DNA of 64,000 nt from positions 5,483,465 through 5,547,464 of the forward strand of contig NZ_CP104694.1 in NCBI RefSeq assembly GCF_025398735.1, given 5' to 3'. The stretch is from Tahibacter amnicola (GTDB taxonomy: Bacteria > Pseudomonadota > Gammaproteobacteria > Xanthomonadales > Rhodanobacteraceae). The notes beneath the pieces were generated by a model. That model was not told where the DNA came from. It searched no databases and saw only the letters and a program-made list of their open reading frames with translations. The position numbers were made by a program, and so were the translations under genes. Shown piece by piece: positions 46,825 to 56,219 of the stretch; within the stretch, counting starts at the first letter, position 1, and each line of letters starts with the position of its first letter.

Positions 46825-48310
46825 ATCCCGCATACTCATCGTCGATGCCGACCGCGAGCGCGGAGATCGGATCGGGGCCATCCTTGATTTCATGGACCTG
46901 ACGCCGACGGTGCTCGAATGTGCCGGTGACCTGCGCCTGAAACGGCACACGCCGCAAGACTGGCTGGCGATCGTCGTCGGCACGGTCAACGAACGCGATC
47001 CGTGGAACACCTTCGCGTCGTGGCTGGCGGATGACCCGATGCATCCGCCGCTCCTGGTCATGAGCGACGACGGAAAAGTCGAGCCAAACGGCCTGGGTGT
47101 CAACGGCGCCAGTGTCTGGGCGCTGGACTACCCCATCAAGCAGACGCAGCTCAATGATCTGCTGCGTCGCGCCAGCATCAAGCGCCTGGACGACAGCGCG
47201 CGCGCTGAAACGCCACGTGGCGGGCCCAGCGGTTCCAGTGCCGCAGTGCAGCGCCTGCGCCGGATGATCGAGCAGGTCGCCAAATTCGATACCACCGTGC
47301 TGATTCTCGGCGAGTCCGGGTCCGGCAAGGAAGTCGTGGCACGCGCCATCTTTGAACACTCGGCGCGGGCCAAGGGCCCCTTCATCGCGATGAATTGCGG
47401 CGCCATTCCCTCGGAACTGATGGAAAGCGAACTTTTCGGCCACGAGAAGGGCGCGTTCACCGGCGCTGTCTCGGCGCGCAAGGGCCGCTTCGAACTGGCC
47501 GAGGGCGGCACCTTGTTCCTGGACGAGATCGGCGACATGAGTCTGCCGATGCAGGTGAAGCTGCTGCGCGTGCTCCAGGAGCGACGTTTCGAACGCGTCG
47601 GCGGCGATACCACGATCCAGTGCAATGTGCGCGTGATCGCGGCAACCCACCGCAACCTCGAAGCCTCGATTGAAAAGGGCACCTTCCGCGAGGATCTCTA
47701 TTACCGCCTGAACGTCTTCCCGATCGAAGTGCCGTCGCTGCGCGAGCGCACCGATGACCTCGGTGAGCTGGTCAATGTGCTGGCGCACCAGCTCGCTGGT
47801 CATGGACGCGCCCGCATCCGCCTGTCACCCGATGCGCTGCGCGTGCTGCGCACCTACGCGTGGCCGGGCAATGTGCGCGAACTGTCGAACCTGGTGGAGC
47901 GCCTGTCGGTGCTGCATCCGGGCCAGGTCATCGAGGTCGACGACCTGCCCGTGCGCTACCGGGCCAATGCGGGCAACGCCGCGCCGGTGAATGTCGCAGC
48001 CGCCAGCGCGCCGCCGGCAGGAAGCACAGGCACGCCAGCGGCGGTTCTCACTGACGCTGGCGCACGCGCCGCGCCGCCCATGTACGCACCGTCGGTTCTG
48101 CCGCCGGACGGCCTGGATCTCAAGGAACACATCGGCAGCATCGAGTCGACGCTGATCCGCGCCGCGCTCGAACGTGCCGACGGTGTCGTCGCGCATGCCG
48201 CGCAACTGTTGCGGCTGCGTCGCACGACGCTGGTCGAAAAGCTGCGCAAGTACGGGCTCGGCCGTGAAAGCCTGATCGACGAAGGCGAAAGCGACACTCA
48301 CGTCAATTGA
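46817..48310 (+). CDS. fleQ: Sigma-54-dependent activator FleQ
   Basis: 497 residues. N-terminal FleQ-type receiver-like domain (RILIVDADRERGDRIGAILDFMDLTPT) with phospho-site features eroded. AAA+ domain: Walker A GESGSGKE, GAFTGA loop complete (contact with sigma-54), Walker B GGTLFLDEIGDM, VRVIAATHRNLE, FREDLYYRLNVFPI. C-terminal Fis-type HTH (ALERADGVVAHAAQLLRLRRTTLVEKLRKYGL). FleQ binds c-di-GMP and switches between flagellar and exopolysaccharide/pilus genes, which fits the c-di-GMP protein upstream. Between AAA+ and HTH there is a long Ala/Pro-rich linker. Confidence 0.93.
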   Translation: MSESRILIVDADRERGDRIGAILDFMDLTPTVLECAGDLRLKRHTPQDWLAIVVGTVNERDPWNTFASWLADDPMHPPLLVMSDDGKVEPNGLGVNGASVWALDYPIKQTQLNDLLRRASIKRLDDSARAETPRGGPSGSSAAVQRLRRMIEQVAKFDTTVLILGESGSGKEVVARAIFEHSARAKGPFIAMNCGAIPSELMESELFGHEKGAFTGAVSARKGRFELAEGGTLFLDEIGDMSLPMQVKLLRVLQERRFERVGGDTTIQCNVRVIAATHRNLEASIEKGTFREDLYYRLNVFPIEVPSLRERTDDLGELVNVLAHQLAGHGRARIRLSPDALRVLRTYAWPGNVRELSNLVERLSVLHPGQVIEVDDLPVRYRANAGNAAPVNVAAASAPPAGSTGTPAAVLTDAGARAAPPMYAPSVLPPDGLDLKEHIGSIESTLIRAALERADGVVAHAAQLLRLRRTTLVEKLRKYGLGRESLIDEGESDTHVN

Positions 48311-48374
48311 TGCGCCGCGTCGGCCGTCGCTCGCGTATGCTTGGCCCCGGGCATCGCAGCGATGGCAGTGTCGT

Positions 48375-49385
48375 ATGACGTCGACTTCGCCGCACCATCT
48401 GATCCTCCGCGTTGACGTGCCGGCCGGCACGCTGCATCGCCTGTCCCCGGCCCACCCTCTGGCGCCCGACAGCGCCACGGCCATCGATGCGCTGCTGATG
48501 CAGATTCATCCGCACGATCGCGTGGCGCTGCGCCAGCTGCTGACGGAATCCGCCGTCGACGCGGCACTCGACCCCGTTCGCGGACTTCCGCCCGACACCG
48601 GGCCCTGCTACGCCGTGAGTATCACTGCACTGCCGTCCGGGGAGCGCCTGGCGGTGTTCTCCGACAGCAGCGTCGACACCGCGCTGGCCGTCTGTCGCGA
48701 GCAAGCTGCGCAACTGCAGCGCCGGCTGGAGGATGTGTCACTGCGCCTGGTGAATGCGCAGGAGGAGGAACGCCGGCACATTGCGCGCGAGTTGCATGAC
48801 GAGATCGGTCAGACACTCACGGCGGTGGTCCTCAATCTCGAATACCGCCGCGACGAACCCATGCCGCCGGCCGACCGCATGCAGGCGCTGACGGACGTCC
48901 GCCGCACCCTGGCCGAAGTGCGCGACATGTCCCTGCTGCTGCGGCCGCCGCTGCTCGACGATATCGGGCTGGAAGCGGCTCTGCGCTGGTATCTGGAACG
49001 CCAGGCGGCTGCCGGCAAGATGGATACGCGCCTGTCGGTGCAAGGGCTGGAACGGCGGCCACCGATCGGCATCGAGATCACCGCGTACCGGTTGGTGCAG
49101 GAGGCCGTCACGAACATCATGCGGCACGCCCGGGCCCGCCATGTGGACGTCGCCCTCAACGCAACCGGGCACGAGCTGGCCATCCGGATCAGCGACGACG
49201 GCATCGGCTTCGACCCGCGCGAAGCCATGAGCGACGCCCAGGCCGGCGGCAGCCTGGGCGTCATCGGCATGGCCGAACGCGCTTCGCTGGTGGGCGGACA
49301 CTGCGAGATCGTCTCGATGCCCGGTGCGGGCAGCATCGTGCTCGCCCGGCTGCCCCTGGGCTCGCCGGCGGCGCCCCAGGGGTGA
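48375..49385 (+). CDS. NarX/DesK-type (HisKA_3) sensor histidine kinase, cytoplasmic
   Basis: 336 residues from ATG 48375. A PAS-like N-terminal domain (about 1-105), a coiled coil (AVCREQAAQLQRRLEDVSLRLVNAQEEE), HisKA_3 with phospho-His in RRHIARELHDEIGQTLTAVVLNLE, and an HATPase (QEAVTNIMRHARARHVDVAL, ISDDGIGFDP, GSLGVIGMAERASLVGG). No membrane segment. Kinases of this class phosphorylate NarL/LuxR regulators, so the 44284 regulator is a candidate partner. It follows fleQ by 64 bases. Confidence 0.92.
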   Translation: MTSTSPHHLILRVDVPAGTLHRLSPAHPLAPDSATAIDALLMQIHPHDRVALRQLLTESAVDAALDPVRGLPPDTGPCYAVSITALPSGERLAVFSDSSVDTALAVCREQAAQLQRRLEDVSLRLVNAQEEERRHIARELHDEIGQTLTAVVLNLEYRRDEPMPPADRMQALTDVRRTLAEVRDMSLLLRPPLLDDIGLEAALRWYLERQAAAGKMDTRLSVQGLERRPPIGIEITAYRLVQEAVTNIMRHARARHVDVALNATGHELAIRISDDGIGFDPREAMSDAQAGGSLGVIGMAERASLVGGHCEIVSMPGAGSIVLARLPLGSPAAPQG

Positions 49386-49409
49386 CGCTGCGACCCGTTC
49401 CGGGACTGC

Positions 49410-50585
49410 TCAGTTTTCCAGATCGCTGCGGAACAGCAGATCGGGCACGTGCATCACGATGCAATGCACGGCACCGGCCAGGTCAATGATGTCCGAACAG
49501 TTGATCGGCACCACGGTGCGGTCGGGCAAGGCGCTCTGGAATGTCGCGATGGCCTGGGCGTTCTGCGTGGTGTAGCCGTCGAACTGGCACACCAGAGCCA
49601 CCTTGTTCACCAGCACGGCGTTGGCATAGGTGTAGTGCGTACCGCCGCTGTTCCAGGCCGGCGTGCGATACACCGTGTAGTTGCGCGACGCCAGCAGGTT
49701 GGCAGTGGCCTCGGTCACGGTATAGGGGACACCGTCACTGCTGGCGTGCTGGCTGATCAGCACCTTGTCGTCGGCCAGCGGCAGCATCCACATGTCGATG
49801 TGCTGGGTGGAGTCGTAGGACGTGGGGAATGGATCGGTCAGGGTGAGATTCAATCCCTGGTAATCGCGGTAGTAGTCCTTGATCTGCTGCTCGCTGACGC
49901 CGGGGTTCTCGTTGACGATCAGGCGCGTCATGAAGGCATCGCGATTTCGGAACAGATGGAAATTTCCACCGCCGTGTGTCAGCGGGATATCGTACTTGGG
50001 TTCGCCGGAATAGGTCGCCCATACCGCCGGGAACACATCGTCGACCGGTCGCGGACGGTTGTAGACGTGATCCACCGACGCACGCCGGCCGTTCGCATCG
50101 ACGATGCGCGGACCGTAGTCGCGCATCCATACGCTGCAACCGCTGCTGCACGGCTGCGTGACGAACTTGATCCGCGACATATTCGCGCCGGCACCGGTCA
50201 GCGTGGACGTGGCGCTCGTCTGCTGGCTTTGCCCGGTGACGACGATGTACATCATGGCGTCCGGATCGCCCGTGGTGATCGCCACCGCCATCTGGGTAAT
50301 CAGGGCGTTGAAGGAGCCCCAGCGCACCAGGATGCCGCTGTTGGCTTCGTATTCGGCCTGGGCACGCACGGGGCCGCCGGGCGGGGCGAACGGAATGTGC
50401 GAGGCATCCGGCAAGACGAAATCGCGCAACTCATCGGCACTCAGGCCGCGCGGCAAGGGATAGGGGTTGTCGTCCTGGATGGTGGCAAGCACCTCCGGTG
50501 GGACGGCTTTCGGAACCGTCGCCCCGGCGGACGCGGCGTTGAGGGACAGGGCAAGCGAGACGGCGGCGATCAGCTTGAGCGGCAT
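49410..50585 (-). CDS. Secreted agmatine-deiminase/peptidylarginine-deiminase-family protein
   Basis: 391 residues with a signal peptide (MPLKLIAAVSLALSLNAASAGA). Guanidine-modifying fold with catalytic features in order: SVWMRDYGPRIVD (Asp), LTHGGGNFHLF, DSTQHIDMWMLPLADDKVLIS (His/Asp) and near the end GAVHCIVMHVPDLL with the nucleophile Cys375. Agmatine deiminase is cytoplasmic and makes N-carbamoylputrescine; the export signal here suggests a substrate outside the cytoplasm, for example peptidyl-arginine or free agmatine. Its convergent neighbour is the kinase at 48375. Substrate unproven. Confidence 0.85.
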   Translation of the reverse strand: MPLKLIAAVSLALSLNAASAGATVPKAVPPEVLATIQDDNPYPLPRGLSADELRDFVLPDASHIPFAPPGGPVRAQAEYEANSGILVRWGSFNALITQMAVAITTGDPDAMMYIVVTGQSQQTSATSTLTGAGANMSRIKFVTQPCSSGCSVWMRDYGPRIVDANGRRASVDHVYNRPRPVDDVFPAVWATYSGEPKYDIPLTHGGGNFHLFRNRDAFMTRLIVNENPGVSEQQIKDYYRDYQGLNLTLTDPFPTSYDSTQHIDMWMLPLADDKVLISQHASSDGVPYTVTEATANLLASRNYTVYRTPAWNSGGTHYTYANAVLVNKVALVCQFDGYTTQNAQAIATFQSALPDRTVVPINCSDIIDLAGAVHCIVMHVPDLLFRSDLEN

Positions 50586-50812
50586 TGACCAATTCTCCCG
50601 GATGAGAAAACGCGGACCCGTAACTTTCTAGCCTAGCAGACTGCGTCCACCAGGCTGTCGACCGGTTCTACAAACGCGACAGCCCGGCCGGGGCCCTACC
50701 CTTTCCTCGCCAGGCGACGGCCGCCGGGGCCACGCGCACCCGGCCGATTTGGCGCCCGCGGCACCCAGGCGGCACAATGGCGGCTTTCTCTCCGCCACTC
50801 TGCGAGCCAGCC

Positions 50813-52006
50813 ATGGACTTCCCCGCCCGCGAGCGCCTCAGCGCCGAACTCGACGCCATCCGCGAACAGGGTCTGTTCAAGACCGAACGCGTCATCACCA
50901 CGCCGCAGTCGGCCGCCATCCACACCACCGACGGCAAGGACGTCCTGAATTTCTGCGCCAACAACTACCTGGGGCTGGCCGACAACGCCGAAATCATCGC
51001 CGCGGCCAAGCAGGCCCTGGACACGCACGGCTTCGGCCTGGCCAGCGTGCGCTTCATCTGTGGCACGCAGGACCTGCACAAGCAGCTGGAACGCCGGATT
51101 TCCGAGTTCTTCGGGACCGACGACACCATCCTGTACACCAGCTGCTTTGACGCCAACGGGGGCCTGTTCGAGACCATCCTGTCCGACGAGGACGTGGTCA
51201 TTTCCGACGCCCTGAACCACGCCTCGATCATCGATGGCATCCGCCTGTGCAAGGCCGAACGGCGCCGCTACGCCAACGGCGACATGGCTGAGCTGGAAAA
51301 ACACCTGGCCGGGTCCCAGGGCAAGCGCACGCGCCTGATCGCCACCGACGGCGTGTTCTCGATGGACGGCTACATCGCCAAGCTCGACGAAATCGTCCGC
51401 CTCAAGGAGAAATACAACGCGCTGCTGATGGTCGACGATTCGCACGCGACGGGCTTTGTCGGCCCCACCGGCCGCGGCTCGGCCGAGCTGCATGGCGTGA
51501 TGGACAAGGTCGACATCTTCACTTCGACGCTGGGCAAGGCGCTTGGCGGCGGTTCCGGCGGGTTCACCACCGGCCGGCGCGAGATCATCGATCTGCTGCG
51601 CCAGCGTTCGCGCCCGTACCTCTTCTCCAACACCCTGCCGCCGCCACTGGTGGCCGCCTCGCTGAAGGTGTTCGAGATTCTCACCCGGTCGACGGAACTG
51701 CGTGACCGCGTGGAAAGCAACGCGCGCTACTTCCGCGAAGGCATGACCGCCGCCGGCTTCGACCTCAAGCCCGGCAACCACGCCATCGTGCCGGTGATGC
51801 TGTACGACGCCAAGCTGGCGCAGCAGTTTGCCCAGTCGCTGCTGGCTGAAGGCGTCTACGTGATCGGCTTCTTCTATCCCGTGGTGCCGCAGGGCCAGGC
51901 GCGCATCCGCACGCAGCTGAGCGCCGCCCATACCCACGAACAGATCGATCGCGCGGTGGCCGCCTTCACCAAGGTGGGCCGGGAACTGGGCGTCCTGAAA
52001 GCGTGA
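50813..52006 (+). CDS. kbl: Glycine C-acetyltransferase (2-amino-3-ketobutyrate CoA ligase)
   Basis: 397 residues from ATG 50813, which equals the usual Kbl length; the frame extends to 50777. PLP fold type I, alpha-oxoamine synthase family: [46 protein letters not shown], Schiff-base Lys in [30 protein letters not shown]. It converts 2-amino-3-oxobutyrate and CoA to glycine and acetyl-CoA in threonine breakdown. Its usual partner tdh is not adjacent. Confidence 0.95.
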   Translation: MDFPARERLSAELDAIREQGLFKTERVITTPQSAAIHTTDGKDVLNFCANNYLGLADNAEIIAAAKQALDTHGFGLASVRFICGTQDLHKQLERRISEFFGTDDTILYTSCFDANGGLFETILSDEDVVISDALNHASIIDGIRLCKAERRRYANGDMAELEKHLAGSQGKRTRLIATDGVFSMDGYIAKLDEIVRLKEKYNALLMVDDSHATGFVGPTGRGSAELHGVMDKVDIFTSTLGKALGGGSGGFTTGRREIIDLLRQRSRPYLFSNTLPPPLVAASLKVFEILTRSTELRDRVESNARYFREGMTAAGFDLKPGNHAIVPVMLYDAKLAQQFAQSLLAEGVYVIGFFYPVVPQGQARIRTQLSAAHTHEQIDRAVAAFTKVGRELGVLKA

Positions 52007-52013
52007 TCGAGCG

Positions 52014-52045
52014 CCATTGCCGCCCCGGGGGCGGCAATGGCTGGT
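52014..52045 (+). terminator. Intrinsic terminator of kbl
   Basis: Stem CCATTGCCGCC/GGCGGCAATGG with a short loop, followed by CTGGTTTTT, eight bases after the kbl stop. Confidence 0.85.
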
Positions 52046-52066
52046 TTTTCCAGAGCGCGGCTGGGT

Positions 52067-52834
52067 TCAGACCAGGCGCGCGATCTCCGCTGCCGTCAGC
52101 CGTCGCCACCGTCCCGAAGGCAGGTCGCCCAGCGCCAGGCCGCCGATCGCGATGCGCACCAGTCGCAGGACCTCTACGCCATGCGCGGCCAGCAGGCGGC
52201 GGATATGGCGGTTGCGGCCTTCGTCGAGCACGACTTCGAGCCAGGCGTACTTCTCGCCCCTGCGCAGTTCCCGCACATCTTTCGCGGCCAGGTGACCGTC
52301 CGCCTCCGTCACCCCTTCGCGCAGGCGAGCCAGCAAATCCTCATCCGGCAGGCAGTCGATCTGGACGTGGTAGGTCTTGTCCACGTGGCTCTCCGGCGCG
52401 GTGAGCCGCGCGGCGGACGTGCTGTCATTGGTGAACAGCAGCAGGCCCTCGCTGGCCTTGTCCAGGCGCCCGACCGGTGCGACCCACGGCAGGGTGGAAT
52501 CGTCGAGCAGGCGGTAGACGGTATCGCGCCCCTGCTCATCGGAGGTCGTGGTGACCAGCCCGCGTGGCTTGTTCATCATCAGCCACACGGCGCTGGCTGC
52601 CGCGATGGGGGCGCCATCGACCTCGATCCGGTCGACGGACAGGTCCGTGGCAGCTTCCGGGTCGCGTACGATACGGCCGTTGACGCGGACGCGCCCGGCC
52701 GCCACCAGCGACTGGGCCTGGCTCCGTGAGCAGTAACCCCGCTTGGACAGCACCCGGGCAAGCCCGTAGCGAGGCCCGGCCGACGCGCGCGGCTTTGGAG
52801 GATTGGGCCGTGGCGGCCGACGGGATGCAGTCAT
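52067..52834 (-). CDS. RsuA-family 23S/16S rRNA pseudouridine synthase
   Basis: 255 residues from ATG 52834; the upstream frame to 53332 is only antisense to the OsmC gene. S4 RNA-binding domain at 25-75 (LARVLSKRGYCSRSQAQSLVAAGRVRVNGRIV), then the catalytic domain with the Asp in VGRLDKASEGLLLFTND, KTYHVQID and EGRNRHIRRLLAAHGVEVLRLVRIAIGGL. It isomerises uridine in rRNA. Closest to RluB/RluE/RluF-type enzymes, but the exact site cannot be told from sequence alone. Confidence 0.9.
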   Translation of the reverse strand: MTASRRPPRPNPPKPRASAGPRYGLARVLSKRGYCSRSQAQSLVAAGRVRVNGRIVRDPEAATDLSVDRIEVDGAPIAAASAVWLMMNKPRGLVTTTSDEQGRDTVYRLLDDSTLPWVAPVGRLDKASEGLLLFTNDSTSAARLTAPESHVDKTYHVQIDCLPDEDLLARLREGVTEADGHLAAKDVRELRRGEKYAWLEVVLDEGRNRHIRRLLAAHGVEVLRLVRIAIGGLALGDLPSGRWRRLTAAEIARLV

Positions 52835-52900
52835 CACGTCACGCTGCCGCAATCGGGCGTTGCCGTCAAACCACGCCACGACGAACTGCCGGAGAACCGT

Positions 52901-53347
52901 ATGGAACACCGCATCACCCTGGATTGGCGCCGCAACGACGGCCCCTTCGAACGCGGCAACTATGCGCGTGAGCACCGCATCCGCTTCGACGGCGGCCAGA
53001 TGCTGCGCAATTCCGCCGCCCCCGACTACGGCGGCGACGCCGCCGCGGCAAACCCGGAAGAACTGCTGCTGGCGGCGCTGGCGTCCTGTCACATGCTCAC
53101 CATCCTGGCAGTGCTGGCCAATCGCGGCTATGTCGTGGAGGGTTATGACGACGCGCCGGTGGCCGTGCTGGAAAAGAATGCAGAGGGAAAGATGGCTGTC
53201 ACGCGGATCACCCTGCGCCCCGCGATCCACTTCAGCGGTGCGAACCAGCCGTCGGCGGACGAGCTCGCCAAGTTCCATGAACGCGCCCACTCGGCGTGTT
53301 TTATCGCCAATTCCATCCGCAGCGAGGTGCACATCGTACCGCGCTGA
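52901..53347 (+). CDS. OsmC/Ohr-family protein
   Basis: 148 residues. The two peroxidatic cysteines are in place: Cys63 (LAALASCHMLTILAV) and Cys133 (AHSACFIANSI), with PEELLLAALASC typical of the family. Such proteins reduce organic hydroperoxides with a dihydrolipoyl-type or thiol donor. It belongs to the OsmC-like branch (YhfA/Ohr relatives). Divergent from the pseudouridine synthase. Confidence 0.92.
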   Translation: MEHRITLDWRRNDGPFERGNYAREHRIRFDGGQMLRNSAAPDYGGDAAAANPEELLLAALASCHMLTILAVLANRGYVVEGYDDAPVAVLEKNAEGKMAVTRITLRPAIHFSGANQPSADELAKFHERAHSACFIANSIRSEVHIVPR

Positions 53348-53415
53348 CCGCCGTTGACCTTTCCACTACGCAGCACGGATTAGGATCACGCGGCGTTCCA
53401 CCATCCCTTGCGCGC

Positions 53416-54216
53416 ATGAACGGCAATGCAGTGCTAATCGTCTGGGGAGCTGCGGCCTGCGCGATGCTGGTCGGCTGGCTGCTGCAACGCGCGACGCGCA
53501 ACGCCGGCATCGCCGACGCGATCTGGGCCGCCTGCCTGAGCGGCGGCGCCCTGTACTACGCGGGCGTTGGCACTGGCAGTGCCCTGTCACGCGGCCTTGT
53601 TGCGGTGTTCGGCGGATTCTGGGGCTTCCGCCTGAGCATGCACCTGTTGACGCGCGTGCTCACCGAGGAAGAAGACGGCCGCTACCGGCAGCTGCGCGCG
53701 CACTGGCACGGCAGCGAGGTGCGCTTCTTCGCCCTCTTTCAGGTGCAGGCCGCGCTGGTGGCCCTTTTCTCGCTACCGTTTCTGGCGGTCGCGGAGAATC
53801 CGGTCACGCGAATCTCCGCCTGGCACGTCATCGGCGTCACCGTGTGGCTGGTCAGTCTGGCCGGGGAGTCGTTCGCCGATCTCGAACTCGCCCGTTTCCG
53901 GCGCGATCCCCGCAATTCGGGGCGGACCTGCCGCATCGGCCTGTGGCGCTATTCGCGCCATCCCAACTACTTCTTCGAGTGGTTGCACTGGTTCGCGTAT
54001 GTGGCGCTCGCGGTAGGCTCACCGATCGCCTGGACGGCATGGCTGGGCCCCTTGCTCATGTACATCGCGCTGCGCTGGGTCAGCGGGGTTCCGTTTGTCG
54101 AAGCCCAGGCGCTGCGCTCGCGCGGTGACGACTATCGTGCCTACCAGTCGGAAACCTCCGCGTTCATCCCCTGGGTGCCCAAGCCCGAACGCACGTCGGA
54201 CCTGCGCAAGGCCTGA
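53416..54216 (+). CDS. DUF1295 membrane protein (steroid 5-alpha-reductase-like fold)
   Basis: 266 residues from ATG 53416 (the frame extends upstream into osmC). About six membrane helices. Typical motifs: NAGIADAIWAA near the start, RYRQLRAHW, and the C-terminal NADPH/isoprenyl-reductase-like block GLWRYSRHPNYFFEWLHWFAYVALA, followed by PFVEAQALRSRGDDYRAYQSETSAFIPWVPK. The substrate is unknown; in other bacteria DUF1295 genes sit with fatty-acid or cyclopropane-lipid genes, which are not seen here. Confidence 0.9.
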   Translation: MNGNAVLIVWGAAACAMLVGWLLQRATRNAGIADAIWAACLSGGALYYAGVGTGSALSRGLVAVFGGFWGFRLSMHLLTRVLTEEEDGRYRQLRAHWHGSEVRFFALFQVQAALVALFSLPFLAVAENPVTRISAWHVIGVTVWLVSLAGESFADLELARFRRDPRNSGRTCRIGLWRYSRHPNYFFEWLHWFAYVALAVGSPIAWTAWLGPLLMYIALRWVSGVPFVEAQALRSRGDDYRAYQSETSAFIPWVPKPERTSDLRKA

Positions 54217-54345
54217 CCGGCGCCGCCGCGCCCCAGTGGTATTCGACCATAAAGCCCTGCGGACCGGACCTCCCGCACGGATCGGCGAGAGCGGCTTGTC
54301 CACACTGTCGGGCCGCCGGAACTGCCGGTGACGGGCGAGAATGCG

Positions 54346-55008
54346 ATGCGTACGGTTGCCTTCCTGCTGGCTGCGGCCGGCGTGACCCTTATTGCGCCGC
54401 GCGCCGATGCGCATGGCTCACTGATCGTTCCTGAAAGCCGCGTGTTCCATTGCTACGCGGCGGGCGTGGAGAATCCACAGGACCCTGCCTGCGCCGCAGC
54501 CATCGCCGCCGGCGGCCCACAGGCGTTCTACGACTGGATGGGCGTCAACCAGGCCCATGCCAATGGACAGCACCAGGCGGTGGTTCCCGACGGAAAGCTG
54601 TGCAGCGGCAACAACCCCACCTTCGAGGCCTTGAACCTGGCGCGCGCCGATTGGTACGCGACACCCATCCGACCCGACGCCACCGGGCACTACCAGTTTG
54701 TCTTCCGGGGTACCGCGCCCCATGCCACGCGGGACTGGATCTTCTATGTCACGCGCGACGGCTGGAACCCGCTCCAGCCGCTGGCCTGGGGGCAACTGGA
54801 TGAATTCTGCCGACTGGGGAACGTGCCCCTGGGCGACGGCGGCGTATACCGGCTGGACTGCCCGCTGCCGGTACGCCGCGGCCGTCATGTGGTCTACAAC
54901 GTGTGGCAACGGTCCGACAGCGAAGAGGCGTTCTACACCTGTGCGGATGTGGATTTTGGATCATCCGGCGACGCTATTTTCGCCGACGGATTTGGCGACG
55001 GCGACTGA
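54346..55008 (+). CDS. Lytic polysaccharide monooxygenase, family AA10, with a C-terminal GF-type tail
   Basis: 220 residues from ATG 54346 (a GTG at 54328 would add six). Signal peptide MRTVAFLLAAAGVTLIAPRADA; cleavage leaves His1 (HGSLIVPESR). The second copper-binding His is in TAPHATRDWIFYVTRDGW (mature residue about 104), and the axial-face Phe/Tyr in SEEAFYTCADVDF; together they make the copper histidine brace. VVPDGKLCSGNNPTFEALN and VVYNVWQRSDSEEAFY are typical. The enzyme oxidatively cleaves chitin or cellulose. No carbohydrate-binding module follows; the protein ends DAIFADGFGDGD, a tail like that of the 1154 protein. Confidence 0.93.
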   Translation: MRTVAFLLAAAGVTLIAPRADAHGSLIVPESRVFHCYAAGVENPQDPACAAAIAAGGPQAFYDWMGVNQAHANGQHQAVVPDGKLCSGNNPTFEALNLARADWYATPIRPDATGHYQFVFRGTAPHATRDWIFYVTRDGWNPLQPLAWGQLDEFCRLGNVPLGDGGVYRLDCPLPVRRGRHVVYNVWQRSDSEEAFYTCADVDFGSSGDAIFADGFGDGD

Positions 55009-55020
55009 TCGGAAACGGCC

Positions 55021-55047
55021 CACGCCGGCCGGGTCACAGCCGGCGTG
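55021..55047. terminator. Hairpin between convergent LPMO and GspS-like genes
   Basis: CACGCCGGC/GCCGGCGTG with a 9-base loop, lacking a T-run; placed where both convergent genes end (12 bases after the LPMO stop). Confidence 0.45.
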
Positions 55048-55055
55048 ACAAGCAT

Positions 55056-56216
55056 TCACACGATGACGTGCGGCACGAAGCGCGACGTGTCGCGCGTGAT
55101 CAGGCCAGCATCTTCGCGGATGCCGATGCCGGCGGCGCGATCGGCAATCACCCAGCTGCCGATGACGGTGTAGCTGTCGCCGAAACGCGGCAGCGGGTGC
55201 GCGGCCTGGCGAATCCACGGAGCGTCGTCGTAGGGCCCTTGCGACTCGTGCACGGACCCGTCGCGCAGACGCATGGCGATATTGGCCCCTTCGCGCGAGA
55301 ACAAGGGCTTGCGTACCCAGCCATCGACGAGCGGGCCCGCGTCGGCGGTCTCGAAATGCGCCTCCAGCAGGTTCGGATGACCGCGATGTTTCTCCCACAG
55401 CAGGGGCAGGATGCCCTTGTTGCTGAGGATGGATTTCCATGGCGGTTCGATCAGCTGGATGCCCGAATGCGGCAGAGCCGGTCCGAATTCTTCGGCAAAC
55501 ATGAACTCAAGTGGGTACAGCTTGAACAGGGACTGGATGACGTAGTCGTCCAGATCCGTGAAACGGCCATCTTCGCTCAGGCCGATATCTTCGATGGCGA
55601 TCGAGCGCGTGGTGATACCGGCCTGCTCGGCGCAATCGCGCAGGTACGCGACGGTGCCCTGGTCTTCCAGCGAATCGCGCACGGCCGAGAAATACAGCGG
55701 CTTGGGCAGGTTCGGAGCAATCGTGCCCAGCGCCTCGACGAGCAGATCCTGGATCAGGTTGTACTGGTCGAGGTTTTCACCGAGCTGGCCGCGCGACTGC
55801 TGCTGTTCCAGCCACACCCACTGGAAGAATGCCGCCTCGTACAGCGCGGTGGGCGTGTCGTAGTTGAGCTCATAGAGCTTGGCCGGGCTTTTGCCGTCGT
55901 AGGCCAGGTCCATGCGGCCGTAGAGGTGCGGATCGCGCCGGCGCCAGGATGCGGCGATCCACTCCCAGTAGGACGCGGGAATCGCCAGCTTCGTCAGCAG
56001 TTCCTCGTTGCCGACCACCTCGTCAACCATCGCCATGGCCATGGCGTGCAGTTCGGTGGTCGGGTCTTCCAGGTCGTTCTCGATCTGCGGCAGGGTGAAG
56101 GCGTAGTAGGCGCTTTCATCCCAGTAGGGTTCGCCTTCGATCGTGTGGAAGCGGAAGCCGAGCGATGCGGCTGTTTCACGCCAATCCGGGCGCTCGGCAA
56201 TCGCGATACGTTGCAT
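55056..56216 (-). CDS. Glutathionylspermidine-synthase-like ATP-grasp protein (YgiC/YjfC)
   Basis: 386 residues. Typical of the GspS amidase-less branch: ERPDWRETAASLGFRFHTIEGEPYWDESAYYAF, GRMDLAYDGKSPAKLYELNYDTPTALYEAAFFQWVW, LIEPPWKSILSNKGILPLLWEKHRGHPNLLEAHF, VRKPLFSREGANI and DDAPWIRQAAHPLPRFGDSYTVIGSWVI. ATP-grasp ligases join a carboxylate to an amine; the real substrate of YgiC/YjfC proteins is not established. It is the last gene of the operon, 3 bases after the YgiB-like gene, the same pairing as ygiBC in Escherichia coli. Confidence 0.93.
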   Translation of the reverse strand: MQRIAIAERPDWRETAASLGFRFHTIEGEPYWDESAYYAFTLPQIENDLEDPTTELHAMAMAMVDEVVGNEELLTKLAIPASYWEWIAASWRRRDPHLYGRMDLAYDGKSPAKLYELNYDTPTALYEAAFFQWVWLEQQQSRGQLGENLDQYNLIQDLLVEALGTIAPNLPKPLYFSAVRDSLEDQGTVAYLRDCAEQAGITTRSIAIEDIGLSEDGRFTDLDDYVIQSLFKLYPLEFMFAEEFGPALPHSGIQLIEPPWKSILSNKGILPLLWEKHRGHPNLLEAHFETADAGPLVDGWVRKPLFSREGANIAMRLRDGSVHESQGPYDDAPWIRQAAHPLPRFGDSYTVIGSWVIADRAAGIGIREDAGLITRDTSRFVPHVIV

Positions 56217-56219
56217 CGA

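Noticed and set aside
50696-51937. 413-residue minus-strand frame
   Set aside because: Antisense to kbl, which has all PLP-enzyme motifs.
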